From Euwallacea fornicatus (lineage: Eukaryota; Arthropoda; Insecta; Coleoptera; Curculionidae), in assembly GCF_040115645.1 (NCBI RefSeq), contig NC_089541.1, positions 5,766,001 to 5,830,000 of the forward strand: a DNA stretch of 64,000 bases. The letters are read 5' to 3'. Position 1 is the stretch's first letter; each line of letters opens with the position of its first letter. Under the pieces are notes generated by a model. It made no database searches, was not told where the DNA came from, and worked only from the letters and a program-made list of their open reading frames with translations. This document shows, in pieces, positions 49,165 to 63,383 of this stretch. A program made the translations under genes and the position numbers.

Positions 49165-52100
49165 AGTTCCTGAGATATTTGAGCTAAACAATACTATTCG
49201 ATATTATCACTAAACCATTACTGAGTCTTCACAAAAGTCGTCTTAACAATTATGAAATGTAATAAGGAGAAATTAGCAAATAATGTGGGCACACGCTATG
49301 CGATTTAATAAACAATTAAAGACATGTATGAAGAGTTTCAAGTACAAAGAAGAACTCTCCCCAAAAAACATAAACAGTTTGCTCATACAATGTATCGACG
49401 TAAAATCAATTTAAAAAATCCTTAAGGGTCTCAGCAAAGAGAAAAGTCACCACTTAATAAATCCACTTCTTGATCGTCACTCTCTTTAAGTAAATTTTTG
49501 ATTTCTAATATTTGCTAAAGATAAGTTTCCCTCTAAAACAACAAATTCTTTAATACTCAAACTTCGGTAGTCTCTGTGGGTATGCTATCCTTGGTATTTT
49601 GGTAGCCTTAATGCGGATGCCCATCACTATAAAGAACAGCGATGTTGCATACATATCAGCAAAAGTAACGGGTTGGTGATAAAAGAAAGCGGTTCGAATA
49701 CTTAATGTAATTGCCTTATTTGCATACCACACTGGAAGTAAATTAGTGTTCCATTTTCTTCATTTATTTGACGTGAGTCCATTGAATGTGTTGAGAATAG
49801 AGAATTTAACTTTAACTAGCGTTTGAACTGGACTAAATTGATCGAATTTGTTATTTGTGATTTACGAACAAAAATCAATGTTAAGAAGTGTGTAATTGGG
49901 TTTCTATTATATGTAGGTAAAGGTAGTCTTATTACCAAAAATTTTTACCGGTATGAGCTAATCATAAATAAGATCTAAATTAGCCGATCGAGTTGCGACA
50001 GTCAATGCGAGAATATCCGAACAGTTCAAGATAATTTAAAAGAATATAATAAAACTAAAGAGTGAATTGAAATTTTCGGAAAGAAATGCTCAAGGGTGCA
50101 TTGTAAAAAAATAGAATAGAGTAACATTATAAAAGGTTCAGTGAATTGTATGGGTTTTATTTTCTATTCGAACTTTTTACTAATTGGACGAGCTGAAGGA
50201 TTTATCTTGACAAAAAAAGTGAAGAAATTAAAATATATGTTTTTATTGCAGGATATGTCCTTCCTCATGCTATAAACGTTTGCAAAATTTGATAATTCTA
50301 AATTTCACGAGCCAAGTGATGAATTAAAAAATATGATACCTACAGGTTGTCCCAATAGTGCCTGTTTATAGTATCCTTTAAGCATTAAAGTTAGAGCTTC
50401 GAATAAGATAGTTATAGAAAGAAGCACGGTACATATTTTACAATTTAAAGAAATATACAAGGTACGTCTTGAAGTGTGAACTTCTTACAGTATGTCGTTT
50501 TCAATAAGATGCTATGAATATTAATTATATCTGGCTGCGGTTCTAGGGACGATTTTGAGTAATTCATATAATATGAAGCGTTTTCTATACCTACCTTGAA
50601 CAAATCTTGAAATAATGAAATACCAAATTTCTATCGGCTGTTTAATTAACAAATATCATCGGCCAGATCTCTAAAATAATAGGCTAGGGTCCCATTTACC
50701 GCATTAAATAATAAACAACTACAGGAAATAATACAAAAACAGTTTATTCAACTTTATAAAAATAGTTTAACGTTTTATAAAAAGTCCTTAATCTAACCAA
50801 AACTAATAGCGGTATAAACTATTTACAACAGAATATTCTAGGAATATGCGTGGAATTTCGATACTAACAACTGCAAACATCTAACTGTATTATACAGGTC
50901 GAATTTTTTTAAAATGAAACAAAGCAACTACTTCAAATCAGATTAAAGTAAATATATATATAAACTTTAATAAACATATTTGATGCGAAAAAGTTGTATT
51001 TCGGAATTTTTTCGAATTATAAGGAGGTGGGGGGTATTCAAAGAATACCATGACAACAAAGTCAATAAAAAAATTAGAATAATAAAAAATATATCCAGGT
51101 GCCATTTTCCCATATCGTTTAATATAACTGCTTTGTTTGACGTTAAAAAAAATTACCCTGTATAAAATATCATCAATATTCTCGTACTATTATTTCAAAT
51201 TTATAAACATTAAAGTATACATATAAGGCACTAAAAATACTTCAAACGTACTATCGACATTCGATTTAAAGCTATATTTATTAGCTTTAAAAATATTTAA
51301 ATACGTTCTAAAAACGTTAAATATCAGAAAATTTAATAAAGGCTTTAAGCTATTTCTATAACAAGTTGAAAATAATATTAAATTAAGACAATCATCTTTC
51401 CCTTCAAATGGTTATGGACAAGGCGCAAATTGAGATTGATGGTATGTTTAATGCAGTACCATACGACGCGTTTTTTTGTAGCTGACGGAATAGTTATTTG
51501 CCTAAGAAGTATGAAAAGGGGTGTTTTAAGGCACACGGTTGCGATAGCATTGCCGACTTGCATAACTTACTGTCCTCACCATACCGTGCTCATTGTATAA
51601 TTACTTTCCGTATTTGTGAGGTAATTTACACTCATAACTATTACATGTACATGTACGGTAAAATTTTCCCGCACCTATATCAATATCAAATATCCACAAA
51701 ACTCCTGAATCTGACACATACCACTTTAATTTGCGTGTAGTAAAACTTCTTACTGTAAGCTCGAATGAATTTATTTTAAACTGCACTGTATCTGCACTAT
51801 CCCTATGTGATACTAATTTGCACTGATTTAATTCACATTCGTTAGGTACAAAAACCGGTGTTTTATTATACTATGTTACACGCGTTTCAATTAGCACCTT
51901 GTCAAAAAAACATAAAAGGAGTTTGATTTTCTAAGCTTTAGCTCCAAGAACTTGAAAAAATACAACTTTTTGTATTCATACAATGATGGATTTTTAAAGG
52001 TCATGTAATTAAGTAACGGCCACCACAAAGTACAGACTTTGCGTCAGCTGACAGTTTGATCGATTACTTAATTGGTATAAAGAAATACGTATGTGTGCGT

Positions 52101-52710
52101 ATTCGACAATTCTAAGTTAATAGATAAAAACAAAAGATTGATGGCGCATGTCTTTACGTCATTTAAGTAACCATATAAAATGTGGGCAGAGAAAAAATGT
52201 GTAATCTGCAGTAGCCGTAATTAAACTCCCTTACAATAAAACAACCTAATTTAGTTATGTAAACACCAATGCTCTGCTTTAATAAAAATTCGGTGTAGAA
52301 ATAAGGTCTGGATTATTTCGCTACTATGGCAAATGTCGACGAATTTTGTAGCGATTTCGACTGTGTTTGTTTTAATATAACATTTGGTAACGTGTTAGAC
52401 AGATCCAGATCGCTTTCACTAGCTATAATACCGCACTGCATGTAAACTTCTGTGGGTACCCAAATTCGCCATTAGTTATTCTAAAGTCACTTGTTTTTGA
52501 ACTTCCCATAAATATTTCTTTTTTTCATCTGGTATATTTCTAGGAGTCCGTATATTATTTCAATATTGTAGAATTAAACAAAATTCGTTTAAGAGAAGCC
52601 CATTGTAGACAACACATTGGATACTATTGCAATATTGTAATATTAACCTTAAACTATATATTCAGGGACTTACGAACTCCTTCGGCAAATCTGTCTTAAA
52701 ACAAGCCCAA
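49165..52710. other. Gene-free spacer between lipase 4 and the DENN gene
   Basis: I see no exon with consistent splice signals. The stretch is very AT-rich. AATAAA on the minus strand at 52,716-52,711 is a likely poly(A) signal for the DENN gene, about 90 bases after its stop. Confidence 0.4.
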
Positions 52711-52804
52711 TTTATTATAAAAACCTCTAGAAAAAATTAAAGAAGAGCAGAAATGTCTCTAAACGTATAAAAGAAAACATACTAAATAATAATCAGTCTA
52801 TAGT

Positions 52805-55800
52805 TTACCGGTGCCATTCAATCAATTTATCCAGTATAACGCGACTCTCGTCTGAACCATACAATTCAATTTTCTTATCAAAAGGAGCCAAACTTTCGGG
52901 ATTGTGAAGCGCCGTATCCATGAAAGCGTGGAACATACAGGTCTCAGTGAACATTTTCAAAAAACGCCTAATTCCTTTGGATTTGCCTGCTTTTACCAAG
53001 TCATCTTTCTGTTGAAAACATCAATTTAAGTCATGAAATCCCAAAACGAAATAAAACTTACTTGAAACTTTCTGTCCACAATATACTGTTTATAATTTTT
53101 AAAACAGCTTATAAACACATACAAATAGGCGTCCGCCAAATAGACAGAATAAACGTATTCCCTAGTTTTGTTATTGTTCGCCAGGCTAATAAATTGTCGC
53201 CACACCTTCTGCAAGCTGCTGCTAAGAATCTTCATTTCATCTCCTTCTTCTACCAAGACCAATTGTGTGTCCAAATTCACAACAATTCCCTATGAAAAAG
53301 TATATATATATTAGACTTTCGATGCTAACACGATGGGTAGTTACGTTTTCGATATGACGGTCTTCTATGGCATCTGCTGAAAGAACGCCACATACTACCG
53401 GCGTGGGGCTTTCCACTATGTCCCAAAGAGCCTCCGGTAGAATGGGAATAAAAGTATGGTACCATGTGAATGGGTACAGGATACTTTGTAGAGAGTCAAC
53501 GCAAGAAGAGAGTTCGCTAAAAAAATTTTTTTCGTGAAATTGGTATAATGCTTTAGGCTAAAGCAGTAGAGTAACTTATTTAGTAATATATTAACACTAT
53601 CCAGATACCAATTTGTTTGAGTTCACTAAACCAACTGTCAAAAATTTTGGTTTATTAAAACTGTGCTTTTGACAAATTCTTCCGTAAATTCAATATTAGA
53701 ATACGCAAAGTCGGCATCTTGGGTGATAATGAGATCTATGAAACTATAAGTAATAATAGAAAAAAGAAATAGTGGAAGTTCCAAATTTGTCAAATTAATT
53801 ATTAGCTTCAACGATAAAATTTGTATTTTTCAAACTTTCTAACAATCTCGAAATTTAAAATTACCAAAACTGTGATTTTTTTTACATGAACCGTTTTAGT
53901 GATTATTTTTAGATATAATGTCGAACTGAATATTGATTTACCTTATAGCTGAACTGATCAACACCACTTTGCGCTCCAATAGAAGGGAAGAGAAAATTTT
54001 CAACAGAATATCAGAAGGTAATTTATGAAGTTTCTTTAAATCTGCGTCCTCGTATCTGGGGTCTGGATGTAGTGTTAAAACAAGTTCTGTTCTGTTACCT
54101 GAAAAAGACACATAATTATTTTCCAAAGTATAAAAATTCACGTAATCACATGGAGTTTACTACGCAAGTGCAAAAGCAAAAATACCTACTTTTTAAAAAG
54201 TAAAGTGAATTTATGAAAACTTCATGTAACTTATCCCTGCAGTTTTATTTATAATGCCTACCTTCATAAGTAACATAACTAGGACTCAAGCAGTTCTCTA
54301 AAATATCATTCTCAGATACAAAAATGGTAGTCTTCCTAGTGTTACTCAAAGTACCATATTCTCCAGTTTTATTCACTAAAACCGTCGGGAATAAGCTCCA
54401 ATCGCACACAACCCTTATGGATTTTAACTTACCGTGAATGTAACTATTCAAATCCAAACTCTCTTCCAACTCATTCGAGTTCCCATCGCTACTTTTCTGA
54501 TCCTCGATGAACGACAAGTTTATTGAGATGCTTTCGCCGGGTTTCGGAAATTTTTTAAGATAAAACTGGCTAATCAGCTGCTCCCGAAATTTGTCCTTAA
54601 TGCCATGGCGGCATTCCAGCTCGAGAAGAATTTTTTTATAGAATCGAGGAGCCCTGAGAAAAATAATGGAAAATCATGATTAAAAGGGGTTACTGGTTAA
54701 AAACTGGAAGTTTAAACAATAACGAAGAAACAGTTAATATTACAAAAGTTACTAACTAAAAGGGCACCGTGTGGTTAATATAGGGAGAGGCACAATACAA
54801 AACTGGTACGCGTATTAGCAATACATATCAATGCATTAAATTGTCGAGTTAAATATCTATCTGTCTTTAAGACATCAATACTTACTTATATTTACTCAAA
54901 ATGCAATAAGCCAATGGCAGGCAATAAGTTGAACCCTCCGGCAGTACCCTTCGACAGTACCCATAGGTTCTATCACCCGTTTCGTTGGTAACCAAAAGAG
55001 TATAGGTTTGAGCTGCACTTGTACCCTCCAGTGGAGCGCTGTCCGGGCTCTCTGGAAAGCACAGCTGCTCTATATCTCTGGGAATTTCAACCTAAATTTA
55101 AGAATATTGTATAGTAGTAATTATCTACAATCCTTAATTGGATATTAAATTATCGAATTACTCTGATGACCTAACCATTATTAACAATATAATTTATAAT
55201 GTTGAAATAACAATACACGCCTTAAATGAATCTTAACACTTCAATAACATTAAACGCATTTTTCCAAAATCTTGTAGAGGATCAATTAAAATATTAATAA
55301 GTGTTGTTTAAGCAATAACAATTTTCATTTATTGACTACATATACTAATCATAAAATTATCGAGTTGTGTGATTTAATGGAACCGCATAGATTAACAAAA
55401 TTTACAAATTACAAATAGTAGTAAAGCTAAAAAATTGCGTTCTAATGCTATTTGTAAAATGTGGCGTTACTAATGGGAAATAATTACCAACTTACATTAG
55501 GAGGAAATTTGAATTTGATCTGGGCACAGTCTTGCACTTTCTCAATCACAAGGCAGCAATAAAATAAGTTGTCTTTGTTGATTTTAGGTTGTTGGTACTT
55601 TGGAGCTGTTTTCTGGAATGTGTGGAACCTGGCAACCATGCGAGCCACTTTACCCTCTTCTGAGTTCGAGTCCCTGGATCCAACAACAGTGTTGAAACTT
55701 CGATCTTAAGAAAAAATTTAACTGGTTCACTGTCGTCTGTTTCTAAGTATTAAAAAAATATATTAGAAGGGAATAAAAATGTCCAATGTGCTCTTTTTTT

Positions 55801-58800
55801 TTAAGAAACTGGCCCTGATAAACCTGCAATTTCAAAGCCCTTAGATGCTATTTCATATAAATAACAAACAATTTTGGACTTCTTGATATACATTGAAAAA
55901 CGCAATTTTACAAGTAACAGAAGTGGTTGTTTCATAATTTAAGAGTGTGTCAATCAAGCTCAAATTCCCCTTTATAGTTCGCTATTTTTGTGGGAAATTG
56001 TTTTATTACTCTTATGAGCCATCGTTACAAGTAATTATTGCTGACATTACTGACGTTATGAAAAAATTTCATAAATTTATCCTCATTATTATCATGTTAT
56101 TTCTGCTTGTTTTGTAGTCAATCTTCACTCCTTCCAATCTTTCCTTTTACATCTAATTTATCTTCAAGTGGAGTTCAGCAATTGCAGATTTGAAAATTTG
56201 CTGAACGTGAGACGTCCGAAAACGTCGTAACACAACTGAATCATTAACTAGACAAACAGTCTTGATCGTGTCCACAAAATTGTAATCACTTGCATTACCG
56301 AGAGAATTTTGGTAAGATACGCGCTCAGATCCCAGATTATGTGATTTTCTTCTTTCTATACCATTAAAAATGGCATTGGGTAGTACAAAGTTTCAGGTTA
56401 ATTTATGATGATGTTGTCTAGTTTATACACGAAGTTTCGCGCTCAATCAAAGACATTCTATAAAAGTGGTATTATGAAACTCCCGCAACAATAGAGAGAG
56501 TGGACTCAGATGGTGAATACATAAACAAATCATGAAATTTTGTTATGCATACTGTTGTTAAGTAAAAAGATTACAACAGTTACATGCATTCCGATTTACA
56601 TTTGAATGTTCTGCGAACTTACAGGCTAGTTTCAAGGAACCAATAACCACATTAATCTTGCGTTATAACTCAATGTAATTTTAGTCGATTCCTAGCTCTA
56701 TTAGTTAATAAGCTTATAAGCCTGGTCGGATGTTAAATATTAAAAAAGCTAATTTCTTTCAAAATTTCCAGTAAATATTACAAGACAGTTCAATTAAAAA
56801 CTGTACTATTGAGACTGCATGTTATTAAACAATTGGAAACTCACGACTGAACGTTTACTATTGTATAGATATTTTTTGAATGCAAGACGTATAATTAATG
56901 TTATGAGATATATTGTATTGAGGTTAATACGAGATTCATAGTATCGGGTTCCTGTTTGATCAAAAATAAAATAATCTCATAAGTAATTGCAATTTTTAAA
57001 AACGTAATGTAATTAGGGCCAGCGTTCATTGGTAAAAGAGTGAAGATTTCCATTGTTAGTTTCCAACCCGGAGCGACTGCATTATTCTAAAAAACTTTTG
57101 CAACTAAAATCGAGTCTAAGACATAAGAGCCTTAACTAGTTTATTAACTTAAAATTACATACTAAGATACTTAAAAATCAACAATCTCACCTAAAGTTTT
57201 CCTTAAAGAATTCCTCAATACCTCCACCCGGTTACAACTATCGTGTTGACCGCTGTCCGCTAATTCTGCTCCCTTCTCTACTTTCGGCAACGTCTGCCTT
57301 CTTTGTTCGAAGTTTTCAATCAGGTATCGTATCTTAGTATGGGGATCATCAGTGACAGGACTAGGATTCGAATCCAAGTCTGAAGTGAATGAGGAGAGAG
57401 AGGAGTTTTCCGCTGATATCTATATAGAGATAAAAATAGTGAACAAAGACACAATGCAAAGGAAAAAAATTAGCCATAAAGTCAATAAAAATTAATTTTG
57501 GCAAAATGCAAAACAAAACTAATAAAATCTTTCAAGGTTAATAATAATAAATGAATTTCGGACGTAAATAAAAAAATAAATTTTATTCCCATATTTTATT
57601 CAAAATAATGTTTAACCAATACTGTAATATAAATAGAAAAATAAAGTAGTTCCAATTATGTTATGTATGTTATTTTTGACTTGTATATATCTATATTCTA
57701 TTTGATTTTTATTTATATTTCACCTTCCTTATCAGAGAAGCTAATGATAAACTTGCACATATTCTGGTTGTCCTGTATAAAATTTACAACCCTACTTTTC
57801 TTTACAATAGCTAATTAAATCCACTGATGCTTATGCCATCACAAGGACCAATAACAAAATACAATAATTCCTTGGGTTGGGATCCATTTATAAACCAGTA
57901 AACCACATTAGATACATCAGTCAATATGAGAATCGAAAGCACTTCGACTCACCACCTATTAAAAGTAACTGAATTATATAATTATTTCACAATTATCTGC
58001 ATTTTTACATTCAATACTGAGTAAGTTTTGTCTAATGTTTTTCGAAACTTTAATCTTAAAATTGCAGAGTAACTTCGGTATGCAAAAAATGCTTTGAAAC
58101 AGATTTCATGTGAGGCACAGCAACATTTTCATATCAAGTGAAAGGTGCCTGATACCTCAGCGGAAAAGGGGAAAATATATGGGATATGTACACTCATAAA
58201 TATCCGGAATTGATTAGGGATGGTAGCAGTGGGGACGTAGCAACAGATTCTTACCATAAAACTGACCAGGATGTCGAGCTTCTAAGAAATTTGAGAGTGA
58301 ATATTTATCGATTTTCCATATCATGGGCCCGAGTATTGTCCGATGGAAGTTTGAACAATATCAACGAAGAGGGGGTGGATTATTATTTAGACTTGATTAA
58401 GGTTAAAAAAATATATATATTTCTTCAGTAATATAGGTAAATAACAAATGATTGTAGAAATTAAAAAACAATAGCATCGATTCTATGATAACTCTGTATC
58501 ATTGGTACCTTCCACTAGCTCTTCATGAGCTGGGAGGCTGGACCGACTATTCTATAATCGACTATTTTGCTATAAACGATTCGGACCTTACGTCAAATAC
58601 TAGATAACCGTGAACGAGTCTCTAATGATATGCTACTATGGTTATGGAACAGGGACTCATGCCCCGGGGATAAAAAAAAATCAGGGACTTTGACTTATGA
58701 CTGCTTTTACCACCAATTTATGGCTCATGCCAGAGTTTACAGGATTTATAATGACACCTTTAAGGCCATGCAGAACGGTGAAGTTGGTATAGTTTTGATG

Positions 58801-60972
58801 TCCCATTATCCTGAACCGTTAACTGAAAGTGAGAAGGACAAGCATGCTTGTGAAAACTATTTACAATGGGATGTAAACTATTAATATTAAATATAGTTTG
58901 ATTGGATAAAGTGATACTCTTAGATAGGTTTGGTGGCAAACCCAGTAGTCCATGGAAACTGGCCTCAAATAATCATAAATAGAGTTGCCAATCTCAGCGC
59001 TTTACAAGGATATAATAAATTAAAACTTCCCGAGCTCACCGATGAGGGTATTGAGTACATGAAGGGTACTTATGACTATTTTGGCTTAAACTAGTACAGA
59101 CCTTACTCATTTTTACGTTAATGACGCAACAACATTTCGCTTCAGTTACACAACATTCTACATCACATTAATACCAAACATATCAGAGTTGGAATTGATC
59201 ACTGCGAGTTATGACGTGATAAGAACACAATTACGTCATCTAACACGTGCTGGCCCATGGCAAAAAGTGTATGGCTGCATGACGTTCCAAAAGGGCTCAG
59301 AAAATTGCTCAAATGGGTGGCAGATACCTATGACAACCCCAGAATTATTATAACTGAGAATGGTTGGTCGGATGGTGGGGAAACTTTGAATGACACTAGC
59401 AGGATCACCTACATACAGGTATCAAAGAGGAAAATTTATTTCTTTGAAGAACATCATTAGCATTTTTACAGGGTCATTTCTGCAATGTGCTGATGTCTAA
59501 GTACTTAGACGAGATCAACGTCTTTGGTTATTTGCATTGGTCTTTTATGAATAATTTCGAATGGACCGCAGGATATACGTAAGTCCTGTTGTAAGTGCTG
59601 AGAAAGTGTTGTGATCTTATATGAAAATTTTAGGGAGAAATTTGGGTTCATTGAGGTGGATTTTGTGAGCGATAATAAAACGAGGACGCCCAAAGAGTCT
59701 TATTATTACTACAAGAGTATAGCTGATAGCGGTTGCCTCGAATATTGCCCTTTCAAATATAGTCTTGAAATTGTTTAGTGAACGCTTATTGAAATTGAAT
59801 AAAGTTAATTAAACATATTTCTTTCTTTTCGAGTATTCTTTTATATTTTCAATTTCATATGGTCTTTGGAGAAAATCAACAAAATTGCATAAACTTAAGA
59901 AATAATACATACCATAATGTGATTGCCAATAATAATCTATCAGAACAAAAGAAAAACTCACTCACAATACACCGGTAACGAAACTCAACTAATTTACATC
60001 AGACGCAGAAATGAAAATCCAATATACATTTCGTACCATAAGCCAATTTTCCATGTAAATTTGTGAGGAAATTGCTCATTTGTTAGTCATCTATTCATAA
60101 CTAATTATGACACTCTCCCAAAGGTATAAATGTTAAAACCTCTAGAGAATATAGCAATATTAATTTCGCATCTCACCAAAAACATAACAATGTTTTTTTT
60201 GTAATATTCACTTAAAAGGCTTTACATTACTTATATTTTCAGTTTTAAATAAGGATTCTTAGATCTATCTAGAGGATTCAATAGTCACTGAAAAGTAATT
60301 AAACTAATTTCTTGTAAACAATGGTGCTGTTTACTGCCAAATAAGCAGTGGTTTTAAGGCAGAGTTTCGGCGAACGGAAATAGTCTAAAACTTCAAGTTG
60401 GGCAAGTGCAGGAAGTATAAATACAAAGACAAACGTAGGTTAGTAAAGGAAATTCGTATCTGTTTAGCGCAGCAACGAATATAAATTGAAATTTAGGTAT
60501 CGGCATCAACAAGCATGAAATCTTGGAAACAAATTGATCTAAATGACTTCAAACAGGCTTTTTGTAATTAATGAAGACTGGTAAGCACACCTGCTTATAG
60601 CTGGATATAATAAAATCAGCTAACAGTACCAAGACTAATGCAACAATATCAATTTGTTGCGCCTTAATGAAAATTTTATGTAAATATTTTAAATGTTACT
60701 ATTGGAACAAGAAGGGATTTCCCAGTTCTACATAAGGTAGTTGGAATTGCAAATGAGAAGGGCATGTCTATAATCGGTGGAATATCTACACTTACATATT
60801 TCCTAATGTTTTAAGACACAGGCAATAGATTAAACTTGAAAGATGGCAGAGAGTAAAGAAACCAGGAAGTACTTTATAAATTATAAAGAGAGCAAAGTTT
60901 AAGGACACTAACCTGCCTGTTTAAAGTTGTACTGTCTCTGTCTTCTTTTGGATCGTCTAGCTTGGTATCCAT
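52805..60972 (-). CDS. DENN domain-containing protein 2-like (Rab GEF)
   Basis: Nine exons: 60972-60913, 57419-57191, 55704-55496, 55091-54886, 54653-54262, 54098-53942, 53516-53345, 53289-53062 and 53008-52805; 1,857 bases, 618 residues, phases consistent. DENND2 proteins are exchange factors that switch on Rab GTPases (Rab9 and relatives in vertebrates) in membrane traffic. Seen here: a short acidic N terminus (MDTKLDDPKEDRDSTTLNRQ); an upstream DENN part from about residue 120 (FHTFQKTAPKY, then FKFPPNVEIPRDIEQLCFPE); the core DENN part (LLKIFSSLLLERKVVLISSA, then YHTFIPILPEALWDIVESPT at about 400-455); and the downstream DENN part to the end. The start is the first Met of its exon; upstream exons with phase 0 could extend it, as this exon is open for one more codon. 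A broken GH1 gene lies in intron 2-1 on the other strand. The assignment to DENND2 rather than another DENN subfamily is moderately sure. Confidence 0.85.
58068..59778 (+). pseudogene. GH1 glycosidase pseudogene (myrosinase/beta-glucosidase type)
   Basis: Plus strand, inside the long intron of the DENN gene. Nearly the whole GH1 barrel can be followed: GTATFSYQVKG, GKGENIWDMYTHKYPELIRD, NIYRFSISWARVLSDGS, LYHWYLPLALHELGGWTDYS, FGPYVKY then ITVNES (acid/base Glu), GYGTGTHAPG, NPVVHGNWPQIIINRVANLS, IITENGWSDGG (nucleophile Glu) and FGYLHWSFMNNFEWTAGYT, ending before a poly(A) signal at 59,800. Breaks: TGA at 58,111-58,113, TGA at 58,150-58,152 (the usual Trp of G-A-W), a frame change near 58,575, TAG at 58,601-58,603 (usual Trp) and TAG at 59,092-59,094 (usual Tyr). 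The 3' part is well preserved, so inactivation looks fairly recent. The ancestral enzyme would have cut beta-glucosides or glucosinolates. Confidence 0.9.
59779..60912. other. Intron sequence of the DENN gene, no feature seen
   Basis: AT-rich intron sequence between the GH1 relic and the first DENN coding exon. No exon or repeat was recognised. Confidence 0.4.
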
Positions 60973-61610
60973 AATCTAAGAAATGAGAAAGAGATAATAT
61001 TTTATTAACGGTCTAAGGAAGTCTAAATGTTTCATTTTATAAACAATTTTTTTTTACTCTTCACTTTGACAAACAAGTACCAATTTTCTTTCCAAAGGTT
61101 TTATTTCAAGAAGTTTTCAAGGGCGTCATAACATAAACAATTGATGTCATTAATTACGGAAAGAAGATTAAACCGCCTTGAAATTTGTTTAAATAAATAA
61201 CCCTGGCTCAGATTATATGCTCCTCTTTAGCTATGATGAATAATTTATCGCATAAATAACGAGAAATCATAAAATAACTGTCGCAGTACATAGTGAACCG
61301 TAAACGTAGGACGGTGATTAGACGATATGCTATTTATCACCAAACTTCTGAAGAATAAGTCATGGCTAATGAATCAATCCAAGACATTCCTCTGATATTT
61401 TAAAACAGGCTTCTAATGAAGTAGAGTATAATATTATGAAAAGCAATGTAAAAAATTGAAAACAATCGAATGTTGAGAAAATCTTGGTGACTATATCCAT
61501 CATGATTTTCTCAGTTTTACGCTGCACCACATTTCAATTTTAGTGAAATATATAATGTGCCTGACCTGCCAATTTTCTAAATTCCGAACATCATCGTACA
61601 GTTACCCAGT

Positions 61611-62414
61611 CTAAGATGCAACAGTCACGAACGTTCTCTCCGACAACTTCAGATCACCCCCATTCTTATTAATAAACACACTGTATAAATACCGAATTTC
61701 CTCAACTTTAATCCGCAACTTCTTCGTTAAATAGTTCACCTCTATTTGACATTCCTTACGTTCTAGTAACAATTCTCTGTTAATGGAAACTTGCCGAACC
61801 AAACGACCCTTCAACTCTTCGCTCAATTCTCTATTGTTTTCTGTTAAAAGTTCATTCAGTGAAAGCTACATCTGAACAAATATTTTGACGTATGTTAATT
61901 GAATGTCTATAACAGTCTAGAACAACGAGCGTTGCCAAATCCATATTGTGATTATTTAAAAGCAATCTTATCAAAGCAGTACCCACACAGTTCCGCGACA
62001 TAGACCAAGACTGGGAGTTTTCGGGCGTTGCACTGCTTCAGTAAGTTACTGTGAAAGATATTCACACTGTAAACAAATTTCACTTATTTAATGACTAAAT
62101 GGAAATATTTCTACAAATATAAAGTAGAAGTTGTCCGATATCCCATCTGTATTTGCTGAAATACACATATATAATGCCTTCCAAGTATTGCCTGGTTTGA
62201 TATGTTCTGCAAATAATTATCTCCTCATATAATGTAATGTAACACCGATTCCTACATTTTGCAACTATGCATTTTTACGTACTTTATTTTAGCATTGGTT
62301 CGCCACGTTACTACTTATCACACTATAATTACTTCTAAAAATGCTCACCGGTAAAGTTGAAAAACTACGTCCTTGATGACTCTGTCCTGTGTCCTCTTGT
62401 ATAAGAGTGGTGCT
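61611..62414 (-). CDS. C-terminal exons of an unidentified coiled-coil protein (partial)
   Basis: Two minus-strand exons that join in phase 0: 62414-62349 (STTLIQEDTGQSHQGRSFST, donor CCG|GTGAGC, acceptor TCTTACAG) and 61865-61611, which ends at a stop. The second is highly charged with heptad-like leucines (LNELLTENNRELSEELKGRL, then VNYLTKKLRIKVEEIRYLYS) and predicts a coiled coil. I do not recognise the family. Upstream exons are presumably to the right. Alternatively exon 62414-62349 could be an upstream exon of the DENN gene, since it also ends in phase 0 and the DENN first exon is open upstream of its Met. Confidence 0.5.
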
Positions 62415-63383
62415 CTGTAAGAGAAAATCAGGTGAACACAGCAAACTTGGGGATAACATATTAAACTGAAGCTGTACTCTACTAAATTATTTGAGTTTTA
62501 ACCGTGCAGGAAGCTTAGTCACATTAAAAATGTAATGTAGATTGTGCTTGTGGACTGGGAATTACCGTAGCTTAATAAAATATTCATGGACTTGTGTGTA
62601 TTGTGATAAGACAAAACAAGAATCTTTGTTTCAGCAAAACAAACATGAAACTAAATATAACCCCCATCCTATTTAATATGAACTTACCCTTAATACCTAA
62701 TCACTGCCGCTATTAGCGTCTGCATAAAACATGATAGCATTAGATAAAATAACAAAGCGATCTCTTTGATCATTGCAAATAATAGTTAGCAGTGTATTTT
62801 TTAAGACTATGAAAATTCTAAGAAGCAAGCAATAAAATTGTAATTACAATATAACTTAATATTTGATATACTGTATTGATTATATTGAAATAAAGATAAA
62901 ATGTGTTGCATCCTACTAAAGTTTATATCCACAGATCAGGCTTATAAAGTAATGTCATCAGTCATACAACTTATATATGTCTTTTTTCTCATTTCAATGT
63001 TGAACAGATAAAAAAAAAGTTAAAACGGCAAGGTGAGGTTGGGTAAATATAATATTTAAATTGTCGTAACGCTGTAATGACATGGTAGTATAGAAAACGA
63101 ATGATTCGTTGTAATTATTGCAGAAATACTCTTCTTAAATACCTCATTGTTGAAATAATTAATACAGGGATCCTCCATTTTTTCTTACCATTATTGTTTC
63201 CATTGTAACGATGTAAGAGCTAAATACTACTAATTTTCATTTAAATATAACTTAACTTGAGCATCTTCTACTGTCCTAAACCTTCGCATTAAATTATTCC
63301 AAGAACACAACACGAACGGCCATAAAAAATCTGCAACGGTGTCTATAACTATAGAACTTCTTTTCATATTAAACAGGCATTGT
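62415..63383. other. Intergenic or intronic, no clear exon
   Basis: A strong minus-strand donor (TTAAGG|GTAAGTTC) occurs near 62,686, preceded by a short open stretch (MFYADANSGSD then a stop), possibly an untranslated first exon. Otherwise I see nothing here. Confidence 0.3.
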
